Positions 1 to 7,015 of a stretch of DNA of 64,000 nt are shown here, piece by piece (the first letter of the stretch is position 1; each line of letters opens with the position of its first letter). Under the pieces are notes generated by a model. It was not told where the DNA came from. It made no database searches and saw only the letters and a program-made list of their open reading frames with translations. The stretch spans positions 1,603,264 through 1,667,263 of the forward strand of contig CAVZOP010000002.1 in assembly GCA_963776935.1 (NCBI GenBank), written 5' to 3'. A program made the translations under genes and the position numbers. The stretch is from JALOLG01 sp963776935. GTDB lineage: Bacteria; Actinomycetota; Acidimicrobiia; Acidimicrobiales; Ilumatobacteraceae.

Positions 1-1101
1 ACCGAGATGATCGGTCGACTCGACCACCTGTTCTCGGCGATGCTGTCGCGACCGGTCATCGATCTCGCCGAGGCGCTCGCCGGTTTGGCACCCGGCCTGA
101 ACAAGGTGTTGCTGGTGACGACGGGCGCCGAGTCCAACGAGGCCGCGTTGCGTCTGGCGAAGATGACGACGGGCGGCTGGGAGGTCGTGGGGTTCGCCCA
201 GAGCTGGCACGGCATGACCGGAGGTGCCGCGGCGGCGACGTACTCGGCCGGTCGGCGCGGTCACGGTCCGGCTCCAGTCGGCTCGATGGCGGTCTTTGCG
301 CCCAACGCCTTCCGGCCTCGTTTCACCGGCCCCGACGGCAGCCTCGACTGGCGTACCGAGCTCGACGACGCCTTCGACTTGATCGATCGCCAGAGCGCCG
401 GCGCCCTTGCGGCCTTCATCGCCGAGCCGCTGCTCTCGTCGGGTGGCATCCTCGACCTTCCCCCCGGATACCTCGCCGCGCTGCAGGCACGGTGCCACGA
501 GCGGGGGATGTTGCTGATCCTCGACGAAGCCCAGACCGGCATCGGTCGCACCGGCACGATGTTCGCATTCGAGCGCGACGGAATCGTGCCCGACATCCTG
601 ACGCTGTCGAAGACGCTCGGTGCCGGCCTGCCGTTGGCGGCGGTGCTGACCACTGACGAGATCGAGGAGCAGGCCCACGAACGCGGCTTTCTCTTCTACA
701 CCACCCACGTCGCCGACCCCCTACCTGCCGCAGTCGGCCTGAAAGTGATCGAGGTGGTCGTGCGTGACCAGCTCGTTGCGCGCGCGGCGGAGGCAGGCGC
801 CCGGCTGCTGGCCGGTCTCGGTGAGCTGCGCGATCGCTACGACTGTGTCGGCGATGTGCGTGGTCGCGGCCTCCTCGTGGGACTCGAGGTCGTCACCGAC
901 AAGGAGTCCAAGAAACCCGCCCCGGAGCTCGGCGCGGCGATCACGCGACGCTGCTTCGAGCTCGGCTTGTCGATGAACATCACCGCCCTGCGAGGCATGG
1001 GCGGCGTGTTCCGCATCGCACCACCCCTCACCATCACCGACGACGAGCTCGACCTCGGCGTCGCGATCCTCGATCAAGCCATCGCCGACGTTGCGGGCTG
1101 A
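1..1101 (+). CDS. Class III aminotransferase, 5' end outside window
   Basis: PLP-dependent fold-type I enzyme of the class III aminotransferase family, closest in feel to 2,2-dialkylglycine decarboxylases and omega-amino-acid aminotransferases. The frame is already open at base 1 (the first visible Met is base 7), so the true start and the N-terminal part lie upstream. Visible landmarks: TTGAESNEAALRLAK near residue 38 (phosphate-binding turn), the aspartate motif DEAQTGIGRTG near residue 173, and the Schiff-base lysine in LSKTLGAG near residue 202. The C-terminal domain is complete to the stop. The amino donor and acceptor cannot be assigned. No neighbour on this side defines a pathway. Confidence 0.9.
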   Translation, partial: TEMIGRLDHLFSAMLSRPVIDLAEALAGLAPGLNKVLLVTTGAESNEAALRLAKMTTGGWEVVGFAQSWHGMTGGAAAATYSAGRRGHGPAPVGSMAVFAPNAFRPRFTGPDGSLDWRTELDDAFDLIDRQSAGALAAFIAEPLLSSGGILDLPPGYLAALQARCHERGMLLILDEAQTGIGRTGTMFAFERDGIVPDILTLSKTLGAGLPLAAVLTTDEIEEQAHERGFLFYTTHVADPLPAAVGLKVIEVVVRDQLVARAAEAGARLLAGLGELRDRYDCVGDVRGRGLLVGLEVVTDKESKKPAPELGAAITRRCFELGLSMNITALRGMGGVFRIAPPLTITDDELDLGVAILDQAIADVAG

Positions 1102-1217
1102 ACAGGCTGAACACCGACGACGCCAAGTCGGCGGAACCCGGTCCGAGGCGGGCGAGCCGGAATACGACGCTGACGAGCGAGGTTGCCGTCGAGTACCTGA
1201 CATCGAGAGGATCGCCA

Positions 1218-1643
1218 ATGGGACTGACCGCTGACCTTCCCACCGATCGCCGCGCCCGCGTCGAGTCGCGTCTGCAAACCAACCTGATGGCGTGGCTCAC
1301 GACCGTGAACCCGGCAGGGCGACCTGACTCGGTACCGGTCTGGTTCCTCGTACGCGACGACGACACCATCCTCGTGTACAGCCAGCCCGGGAAGGCGAAG
1401 CTGCGCAACATCGAAGCCAACCCGAACGTCGCACTGGGACTCGATGTCACAGACATCGGCCGGGACATCATCCGTTTCGAGGGGACGGCCGTGCGCGCGA
1501 CAGAGCATCCACCGGCTGACGGCGTCCCGGAGTACGTCGCAAAGTACGTCGAGCGCATCGGAGCCATCTTCGGGACACCCGAACGATTTGGTGAAGCCTT
1601 CTCGGAGGCCATCGTGATCACCCCGACCAGGCTTCACGCCTGA
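1218..1643 (+). CDS. PPOX-class F420-dependent oxidoreductase (TIGR03667-like)
   Basis: A 141-residue split-barrel flavin/F420-binding protein of the pyridoxamine-phosphate-oxidase-like clan. The N-terminal half reads LMAWLTTVNPAGRPDSVPVWF, followed by a conserved LVYSQPGKAKLRNIEANPNVAL block that forms the cofactor pocket in this family. The length matches the actinobacterial TIGR03667 group (Rv3369-like), which binds F420 rather than FMN. It is predicted cytosolic; the physiological substrate is unknown for the family. The ATG start follows a GAGAGGATCGCC stretch with a modest ribosome-binding site. It sits about 115 nt after the aminotransferase and may share its transcript. Confidence 0.85.
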   Translation: MGLTADLPTDRRARVESRLQTNLMAWLTTVNPAGRPDSVPVWFLVRDDDTILVYSQPGKAKLRNIEANPNVALGLDVTDIGRDIIRFEGTAVRATEHPPADGVPEYVAKYVERIGAIFGTPERFGEAFSEAIVITPTRLHA

Positions 1644-1680
1644 GACCACGAACCCGAGCCGCTGTTCGGAGCATGACCAG

Positions 1681-2445
1681 ATGCGCGTACTGATGACCGG
1701 GGCGGCTGGACGCATCGGACAGTGTCTGATGGCCGGGCTCGCTTCCGCCGGCCACGACGTGCGCGGCGTCGACGTCGTGGCAGCGGGCGACGACGTGATC
1801 GTCGCCGATCTCGCTCGCGAGGGGGACGTACTGGCCGGGCTGATGGACGGTGTCGATGCCGTCGTGCACCTCGCCGCGATCGCCGCCGAGACCGACTTCG
1901 AGACCGCCGTCGACACCCACATCGGCCTGACTCATCGTGTGCTCGAGGCGGCGGTCACCAACGGTGTCCCGCGGGTGGTGTACGCCAGCAGCAACCACGC
2001 CGTCGGATTCACGCCGCGAACATCGATGCTCGGGATCGACACGAGGGCCCGACCCGACTCGTTCTACGGCTTCGGCAAAGCCGCCTGCGAGGCCTTGTGC
2101 AGCCTGTACCACGACCGCCATGGCCTCAGTGTCGCCTGCCTCCGCATCGGCAGCTTTCGCGACCGACCGACCACCCGACGCCACCTGTCCACGTGGCTGT
2201 CACACGGTGACGCCATCGGGCTCGTCGACGCCTGCCTGCGCTCGCCCGACCTCGGGTTCGCCGTCGTCTACGGCATCTCGGCGAACACCCGCGCGTGGTG
2301 GGACCTGGATTCCGCCCGATCGCTCGGCTATCAGCCACGCGACGACGCCGAGGACTGGGCTGGCGAGATCGAGAGCACGCCGACATCGGACAACGACGAC
2401 CTCGACGGACGCTACGTCGGCGGCGACTTCGCGCGGCCGAACTGA
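1681..2445 (+). CDS. udh: NAD-dependent uronate dehydrogenase-like epimerase/dehydratase
   Basis: Extended short-chain dehydrogenase of 254 residues. It opens with MRVLMTGAAGRIG (Rossmann TGxxGxxG) and carries the VVHLAA motif near residue 61. The SSNHAVGF signature near residue 101 is characteristic of bacterial uronate dehydrogenases. The catalytic YGFGK (Tyr-x3-Lys) follows near residue 130. Known family members oxidise D-galacturonate or D-glucuronate to the aldaro-lactone with NAD. The start follows the PPOX gene by 37 nt on the same strand. No other uronate genes are adjacent, so the uronate assignment rests on motif similarity alone. A sugar-nucleotide epimerase role is the main alternative. 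Confidence 0.8.
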   Translation: MRVLMTGAAGRIGQCLMAGLASAGHDVRGVDVVAAGDDVIVADLAREGDVLAGLMDGVDAVVHLAAIAAETDFETAVDTHIGLTHRVLEAAVTNGVPRVVYASSNHAVGFTPRTSMLGIDTRARPDSFYGFGKAACEALCSLYHDRHGLSVACLRIGSFRDRPTTRRHLSTWLSHGDAIGLVDACLRSPDLGFAVVYGISANTRAWWDLDSARSLGYQPRDDAEDWAGEIESTPTSDNDDLDGRYVGGDFARPN

Positions 2446-2458
2446 CACCGACCGCAGG

Positions 2459-3010
2459 TCAGCCGGCTTTCCACGCCTGAGGCTGGAGGAACTCGTCGAG
2501 CGGTACCCGGCCGGCGAGGTTGTCGATGATGCCGACGAGTCCGGCGAACACGCACTCGGCGACCAGCTGCAGTAGGTCGGCGTCGGTCAGCCCGGCGTCG
2601 TGAGCTTGCCGGACCACCTGTTCGGTGACTTTGCCGCGCTGTGTTGCGACATCGCGTGCGAACGCGTAGACGGCGGCGTGAACGGGATCGTTCGGCTCGT
2701 CGCCGGCCCGCATGGCGTCGAGATCGGCCGCGTCGACGCCGAGGGTGCTCAGCACGGTGGAGTGGAACGCCACGCCGTACGCGTTGTCGACGGCAACGCC
2801 GACTGCCACGCCGGCGATCTCGCGGTGGACTGGAGCGAATGTCGGGTCCGACACAGTGCGGCGCAGCGCGTCGAATGCTGCGAGCAGGGTCGGGCTGGCG
2901 GCCGCGACGGCCGCCAGGTTGGGCACGCGGCCGAGGTCGGTGGCGATGCCGTCGAGAATCGGTCGGGAGGATGTGGGTGCATCGTCGGGGGTGAGGACGT
3001 GAAGGTTCAT
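2459..3010 (-). CDS. AhpD/carboxymuconolactone-decarboxylase-like protein lacking the redox cysteines
   Basis: All-alpha protein of 183 residues with the AhpD-like core (PNLAAVAAASPTLLAAFDALRR, then HREIAGVAVGVAVDNAYGVAFHS). In AhpD the second block carries CxxCxxxH. Here both cysteines are replaced, giving NxxGxxxH with only the histidine kept, so alkyl-hydroperoxidase activity is unlikely and another use of the fold is implied. I prefer the ATG at 3010 (MNLHVLTPDDAP), because an upstream in-frame start would add 12 residues with no resemblance to the family. It is divergent from the MmyB-type regulator across 86 nt, the usual arrangement when such regulators control a neighbouring oxidoreductase. 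Confidence 0.8.
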   Translation of the reverse strand: MNLHVLTPDDAPTSSRPILDGIATDLGRVPNLAAVAAASPTLLAAFDALRRTVSDPTFAPVHREIAGVAVGVAVDNAYGVAFHSTVLSTLGVDAADLDAMRAGDEPNDPVHAAVYAFARDVATQRGKVTEQVVRQAHDAGLTDADLLQLVAECVFAGLVGIIDNLAGRVPLDEFLQPQAWKAG

Positions 3011-3096
3011 GACGACATCATTCGATCGGCGCGGCCCGGCAGCCATTCCCCCGCAGGGAAGCGACGTCGTGTCGGGTCGCGCCTAACGTCGCCGAC

Positions 3097-3918
3097 GTGT
3101 CGAGGCCGGCGATGACGGAGCGCACCGCGCTTGGCGACCTTGTCCGCTACTGGAGGCGGGTGCGGTCGATGAGCCAGCTCGACCTGGCCGTGGCCGCGTC
3201 GACGACGCCGCGATACATGAGCTTCGTCGAGACGGGCCGGGCCCAAGCCAGCCGCGAGATGGTGCTTCGACTCGCGGTCGCTCTGGACGTTCCGCTGCGT
3301 GATCGCAATGGGCTGCTGGTGGCAGCCGGGTTCGCCCCGCTCTACCCCGAACACGGCATCGACCACCCGGCGGTCGAGCGGGTCATGGCCGCGCTCGACC
3401 GAGTGCTCGAGCAACACGCGCCGTATCCGGCGGTCGTGATGGACCGGCGCTGGGACATCGTGCGTGTGAACTCCGGGGCGTCCCGCCTGTTCACCGACCT
3501 GTGCGCGCCCGAACCGGTGCCCGACCCCGCGAACGTGCTGCGGTTGATGCTGGAGCCCGGGCCGGTGCGCGCCGCCGTCGAGAACTGGGACGAGGTCGCG
3601 CCATCGCTGCTGGAACGAGCCCGACGCGAGGCGGTCGGCGGCGTGATGGACCTGATGACGGCGGAGCTCGTGCAGCGGCTTCGCACGGGTGTCGACGCCG
3701 CGGTGTTCGCCGCCGCGCCACGCTCGATCTCACCACTGATCCCAGTGGTCGACGTGCACTTCACTCACGGCGGCACCACGTTGCGGTGGTTTTCGATCAT
3801 CTCGACGATCGGAACGCCCGTCGACGTCACCGCTCAGGAGCTGCGCTTGGAAGCGTTCTTCCCGTCCGACGACGAAACAGCAGCCCGTTGGGACGTCATC
3901 AGCGCCACCTCCCGGTGA
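3097..3918 (+). CDS. XRE-family regulator with MmyB-like ligand-binding domain
   Basis: A 273-residue transcription factor. Residues about 10-65 form a Cro/CI helix-turn-helix (LVRYWRRVRSMSQLDLAVAAS, then PRYMSFVETGRAQASREMVLRLA). The remainder is the PAS-like MmyB ligand-binding domain with its typical YPAVVMDRRWDIVRVN and LRLMLEPG blocks. Family members usually repress or activate a divergent short-chain or other oxidoreductase gene and may bind fatty-acid-like ligands; here the divergent gene is the AhpD-like protein. The frame begins with GTG at 3097. An ATG at 3112 is an equally good start, giving 268 residues. Confidence 0.9.
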   Translation: MSRPAMTERTALGDLVRYWRRVRSMSQLDLAVAASTTPRYMSFVETGRAQASREMVLRLAVALDVPLRDRNGLLVAAGFAPLYPEHGIDHPAVERVMAALDRVLEQHAPYPAVVMDRRWDIVRVNSGASRLFTDLCAPEPVPDPANVLRLMLEPGPVRAAVENWDEVAPSLLERARREAVGGVMDLMTAELVQRLRTGVDAAVFAAAPRSISPLIPVVDVHFTHGGTTLRWFSIISTIGTPVDVTAQELRLEAFFPSDDETAARWDVISATSR

Positions 3919-3977
3919 CTGCCGATGCCGCGTTGACGGATCCAAGCTGAGCCGGCGAATTCCCTCGTGGGCGCGAC

Positions 3978-4892
3978 TCAGGTCGGCGAGCGCAGCGTTG
4001 CGAGTTGCTCGGTCAGCTCCGCGACGAAGGCTTCGATGTTCTCCGGTTGTTGGCCGTGGCGGGTCGCGTAGTACCAGGTGCGCGCTTGCGGTGTGGCGCC
4101 GACTTGCACGGTGGCGATGTCGTGGGTCGGCAGGTAAGGCGCGACGATCCACGACGGAAGGATCGTCACGACATCACTGCCGGACGCGACCATCTCGATC
4201 ATCAAGTCCGGGCTGATCGGCGGCGTGGTCAGGCGCCGCGGCTGGGCGCCGATGGGGACGGGGAGCGGCACGGGCGGCACACGGTTCTGGTCGTAGCTCT
4301 CGCACAGCATCAGGTGGACATCGATGAAATCGGGCGCGGCGACGTGGGCCCGGTCGGCCCACGGGTGGGTGCGAGGGACGACCGCGCGCAGCTCGTCGTC
4401 GAAGATCCGTTGCAGCCGTACGCGATCCGCCTGGCGGTCGAGCTTGTTGATGAACGCGACGTCGATCCGTTCGTCGAGGAGCGCCGAGATGATCTCGTCG
4501 TCGGGCACTTCCTCGATGCGTACCTCCGCACCCGGCTCGCGCTCACGAAGCGCTCGGAGCACCTCGGGCAGCCATTGGTAGGTGGTTGCGCACTGCGTCG
4601 CAACCCGCACTGGTTGACGACGGTTGCCGACGATCTCGCCCACGTCGACCCGCGCGGCTCGCAGCTCGCCCAAGGTGACGTGCGCGGCACGCAGCATCCG
4701 GCGACCTGCGGCGGTGGCGACGAGGCGGCGACCGCGGCGATCGAACAGGGGCGTCGCCAGGCGCTCTTCGAGCCGGATCAGGCGTTGGCTCAGCGCCGGC
4801 TGGCTCACGTAGAGGTGCCGGGCGGCGGCCGTGAGCGTCTCGTGGCGGCCGAGCGCATCGAGCAGCTCGAGGTCGCGAACATCGACATCCAT
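3978..4892 (-). CDS. LysR-family transcriptional regulator
   Basis: A 304-residue LysR-type regulator. It has an N-terminal winged helix (ELLDALGRHETLTAAARHLYVSQPALSQRLIRLEERL) and a type-2 periplasmic-binding-protein-like effector domain to the C-terminus (ISPDLMIEMVASGSDVVTILPSW). The opening resembles MetR-like members, but effector specificity cannot be inferred. It is transcribed divergently from the flavodoxin/NTF2/tautomerase operon, the classic LysR layout, so those three genes are the likely targets. Its ATG overlaps a candidate T-N11-A operator (4892-4904), consistent with autorepression. Confidence 0.93.
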   Translation of the reverse strand: MDVDVRDLELLDALGRHETLTAAARHLYVSQPALSQRLIRLEERLATPLFDRRGRRLVATAAGRRMLRAAHVTLGELRAARVDVGEIVGNRRQPVRVATQCATTYQWLPEVLRALREREPGAEVRIEEVPDDEIISALLDERIDVAFINKLDRQADRVRLQRIFDDELRAVVPRTHPWADRAHVAAPDFIDVHLMLCESYDQNRVPPVPLPVPIGAQPRRLTTPPISPDLMIEMVASGSDVVTILPSWIVAPYLPTHDIATVQVGATPQARTWYYATRHGQQPENIEAFVAELTEQLATLRSPT

Positions 4893-4904
4893 AACGTGAC
4901 GTTA
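4892..4904. promoter_or_regulatory. Candidate LysR box (T-N11-A) in divergent promoter
   Basis: TAACGTGACGTTA is an interrupted palindrome (TAACG-TGA-CGTTA) that fits the T-N11-A LysR consensus exactly. It lies at the start of the LysR gene, about 100 nt before the flavodoxin gene. The spacer also contains TGGATCCA (4910-4917) and a second TATGGATC. Assignment to this regulator is inference from position and symmetry. Confidence 0.5.
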
Positions 4905-5007
4905 CACAATGGATCCAAAGTTCGTCGTAGTCCTATGGATCGGATTCCTCTACCGTGCCCGACATCCCCTCGGAGACCCCCCAAGAGAAATGTAAGAGGA
5001 GCACGTC

Positions 5008-5604
5008 ATGACCACCGTTGCGATCGTCTACCACAGCGGCTTCGGCCACACCCGAGTACAGGCCGAGGCCGTCCGGGATGGTGCCGCGTCCATCCCCGGC
5101 ACGACCGTCCACCTCGTTCCGGTCGAGGATCACGAGCAGCACTGGAGCGAGATCGACGAGGCCGACGCGATCGTCTTCGGCGCGCCGACCTACATGGCCG
5201 GCGCGTCCGCACCGTTCAAGGCGTTCCTCGACGCCACCTCCGGGCGCTGGAGCGAGCAGCGGTGGAAGAACAAGCTGGCCGCCGGGTTCACCAACTCAGC
5301 CGGTCTGAACGGCGACAAGCTCGCCACCCTCCAGCAGTTCGCGCTCTTCGCGATGCAGCACAGCATGATCTGGGTCGGGCTCGGGCTGCTTCCGGGCAAC
5401 CACACCGCAGAAGGCTCGTCCGACGACCTCAACCGCCTTGCCGGGTTCCTCGGCGCGATGGCGCAGTCCAACGCCGACCAAGGCCCCGAGCTCGTCCCGC
5501 CGCTCGCCGATCGTCGCACCGCCGAACACTTGGGACGGCGCGTTGCCGAGGCCGCCGCGCGTTGGTACGACCCGCACGAAGCCCTCGCCGAAGCGACCGC
5601 ATGA
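5008..5604 (+). CDS. Flavodoxin-fold NAD(P)H quinone/flavin reductase (WrbA/NADPH-FMN reductase type)
   Basis: A 198-residue flavodoxin-like protein. It has the FMN-phosphate loop at the N-terminus (VAIVYHSGFGHTRVQAEAV), the second FMN loop near residue 55 (FGAPTYMAGASAPFKAFLDA) and the third near residue 95 (TNSAGLNGDKLATLQ). Proteins of this type reduce quinones or flavins with NAD(P)H in the cytosol. The start is well set by GTAAGAGGAGCACGTC upstream of ATG. It is the first gene of a three-gene operon: its TGA overlaps the next ATG by four bases. It is probably controlled by the divergent LysR regulator in response to an electrophile or quinone-like compound (inference). Confidence 0.9.
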   Translation: MTTVAIVYHSGFGHTRVQAEAVRDGAASIPGTTVHLVPVEDHEQHWSEIDEADAIVFGAPTYMAGASAPFKAFLDATSGRWSEQRWKNKLAAGFTNSAGLNGDKLATLQQFALFAMQHSMIWVGLGLLPGNHTAEGSSDDLNRLAGFLGAMAQSNADQGPELVPPLADRRTAEHLGRRVAEAAARWYDPHEALAEATA

Positions 5605-6008
5605 ACGTCGAACACGACTCCGCACGTCGAGCGGCGGTCGGCACCGTCGGGGCGCCACTGCAGCTGTACTTCGACGGGCTCTACAACAGCGACACCGAAC
5701 GGCTCGCCCAGGCGTTCCACCGCCAAGCCATCTACGCGTCGGCGACGGACGGCGACCTCGTGCACATGACGATGCCCGACTACTTCGCGATGGTCGATGG
5801 CCGCCCGTCGCCGGCGTCGCGAGGGGAGCGACGCACCGACCGTGTGGTGTCGATCGACTTCGCCGGGCCCGTGACGGCCCTCGCCCGCGTCGAGTGCTCG
5901 ATCGGGCCGAAGCACTTCACCGATCTGCTCACGCTGGTCCACGTCGACGGCCGCTGGCAGATCATCGCCAAGGTCTTCCACTTCGACCTCGAAGCCATCG
6001 AGCGCTGA
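5601..6008 (+). CDS. NTF2-like (putative lumazine-binding/SnoaL-fold) protein
   Basis: A 135-residue alpha+beta barrel protein. The segment LQLYFDGLYNSDTERLAQAFHRQAIYAS is the usual NTF2-like helical start, and DLLTLVHVDGRWQIIAKVFHFD is the closing beta-hairpin of the 'putative lumazine-binding' subgroup. Its ATG overlaps the flavodoxin stop (ATGA), so the two are translationally coupled. Members of this subgroup are often found with oxidoreductases and may bind or isomerise small ring compounds, but no catalytic residue can be named. The stop is separated from the tautomerase start by a single base. Confidence 0.85.
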   Translation: MNVEHDSARRAAVGTVGAPLQLYFDGLYNSDTERLAQAFHRQAIYASATDGDLVHMTMPDYFAMVDGRPSPASRGERRTDRVVSIDFAGPVTALARVECSIGPKHFTDLLTLVHVDGRWQIIAKVFHFDLEAIER

Positions 6009-6009
6009 C

Positions 6010-6216
6010 ATGCCGTACGTCAACATCAAGATCACCAACGAAGGTGCCAGCAGCACTCAGAAGGCGGCGCTGATCAGTGGCGTCACCGAGTTGCTCGTCG
6101 GCGTGCTCGGCAAGGACCCCGCCACCACGTTCGTCGTCATCGACGAGGTCGACACCGAGCATTGGGGCATCGGCGGGCTCCCCGTCGAGGAGTACCGCAG
6201 GCAGCAACGTCGATGA
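6010..6216 (+). CDS. 4-oxalocrotonate tautomerase-family protein
   Basis: A 68-residue protein beginning MPYVNIKITNEG. The proline after the initiator Met is the catalytic base of the 4-oxalocrotonate tautomerase superfamily once Met is removed. Length and the KAALISGVTELLVGVLGKDP helix fit the family, as does TTFVVIDEVDTEHWGIGG. The family converts enol to keto forms of dienoic acids or acts as a dehalogenase/hydratase. It is the third gene of the LysR-linked operon with the flavin reductase and NTF2-like protein. Together these suggest processing of a quinone or unsaturated acid, with the substrate unknown. Confidence 0.88.
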   Translation: MPYVNIKITNEGASSTQKAALISGVTELLVGVLGKDPATTFVVIDEVDTEHWGIGGLPVEEYRRQQRR

Positions 6217-6236
6217 CATGACGTGACCGACCCGCC

Positions 6237-6378
6237 GGCATGCGAGTCGGGGTGGGCATCGTCACGCGTGCGTGTCGAGGTGGGCCTCGCACGCGTGCGA
6301 GTCGGGGTGGGCCGTAGTTCGTCACCGCGCGTGCGGGTCGGGGTGGGCCTGCCTCGTCACCACGCGTGCGGGTCGGGT
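6237..6378. repeat. Imperfect tandem repeat array upstream of ECF sigma gene
   Basis: Five copies of a degenerate 27-35 bp unit with core CACGCGTGCGnGTCGGGGTG begin near 6237, 6263, 6290, 6323 and 6358. Most contain CACGCGTG or CGCGTG and a G-rich GGTGGGC tail. The last unit runs directly into the -35 element of the sigma promoter. The array lies between the tautomerase stop and the sigma start, and no reading frame here resembles a protein. It may bind a regulator or simply be an expanded repeat. The spacing is too short and irregular for a CRISPR array. Confidence 0.7.
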
Positions 6379-6405
6379 GATCCGCTTCGGCGCTCGGCTT
6401 CGAAC
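6378..6405 (+). promoter_or_regulatory. ECF (SigK-like) promoter of sigma gene 1
   Basis: TGATCC (6378-6383), 17 nt, then CGAAC (6401-6405, preceded by TT). The same two boxes with identical spacing precede the second sigma gene and the M14 carboxypeptidase. They resemble the SigK consensus as I recall it (CCATCC-N16/17-CCGAAT). Transcription would start near 6412. This excludes an in-frame ATG at 6407 and favours the sigma start at 6431. Confidence 0.75.
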
Positions 6406-6430
6406 TATGCGAGTGGAGAGGACTTGCCTC

Positions 6431-7015
6431 ATGGAGGAACGCCATCGGGCCTCGTGGGCGGAGCGGGTTCTGGTCGAGCGCCTGTCGGGCGGCGACGAGA
6501 CGGCACTCGTCGACCTGTACGACCGGTACGCCGGCTTCGTCTATGGGCTGGCGGTGCGGACACTCGTCGATCGGCAGGCCGCTGAGGACCTCACCCAGGA
6601 TGTGTTCGTGTCGCTCTGGGAGCATCCGGAGCGCATCGAGTCGGGGCGCGGGACCCTGCGCGGCTTCCTCGGGACGCTCACCCACCGCCGTGCGGTCGAC
6701 GCGGTCCGCCGGGAGGAGGCGCGTCGGCGCCGGGAGACGCGGGTGGCACGGGCGGAGGGTGACGTGCCCGACATTGCCGAGACGGTGCTCCGATCGGACA
6801 CGACGGGCACGGTGTTACGGGCCCTCGACGTGCTGCCCGAGGCGCAGCGGCGGGCACTGGAGCTCGCCTATTTCCACGGGTACACGTACCGGCAGGTCGC
6901 CGACGTGTTGGGCATTCCGGAGGGCACGGCCAAGTCGCGGCTCCGCCTGGCGTTGGCCCGCATCGCCGAAAACCTCGGTGCCGAAATGAGCGAGCGGAGT
7001 GAACGATGGACATGA
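6431..7015 (+). CDS. ECF RNA polymerase sigma factor 1 (SigK-like)
   Basis: A 194-residue ECF sigma factor. Region 2 is seen as LVDLYDRYAGFVYGLAVRTL and AAEDLTQDVFVSLWE. Region 4 is seen as ALDVLPEAQRRALELAYFHG and TYRQVADVLGIPEGTAKSRL. Sequence style and promoter match the SigK/ECF19 group. ATG 6431 is chosen because it follows a GGAGAGGA ribosome-binding site and lies downstream of the predicted transcription start; the in-frame ATG at 6407 would fall within the promoter. The gene overlaps the start of the anti-sigma fusion, a typical translationally coupled sigma/anti-sigma pair, and is probably autoregulated. Confidence 0.93.
   Translation: MEERHRASWAERVLVERLSGGDETALVDLYDRYAGFVYGLAVRTLVDRQAAEDLTQDVFVSLWEHPERIESGRGTLRGFLGTLTHRRAVDAVRREEARRRRETRVARAEGDVPDIAETVLRSDTTGTVLRALDVLPEAQRRALELAYFHGYTYRQVADVLGIPEGTAKSRLRLALARIAENLGAEMSERSERWT

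Noticed and set aside
6237..6378. Considered as a CRISPR array
   Set aside because: Units are degenerate, 27-35 bp start to start, with no distinct spacers and no cas genes in the window.
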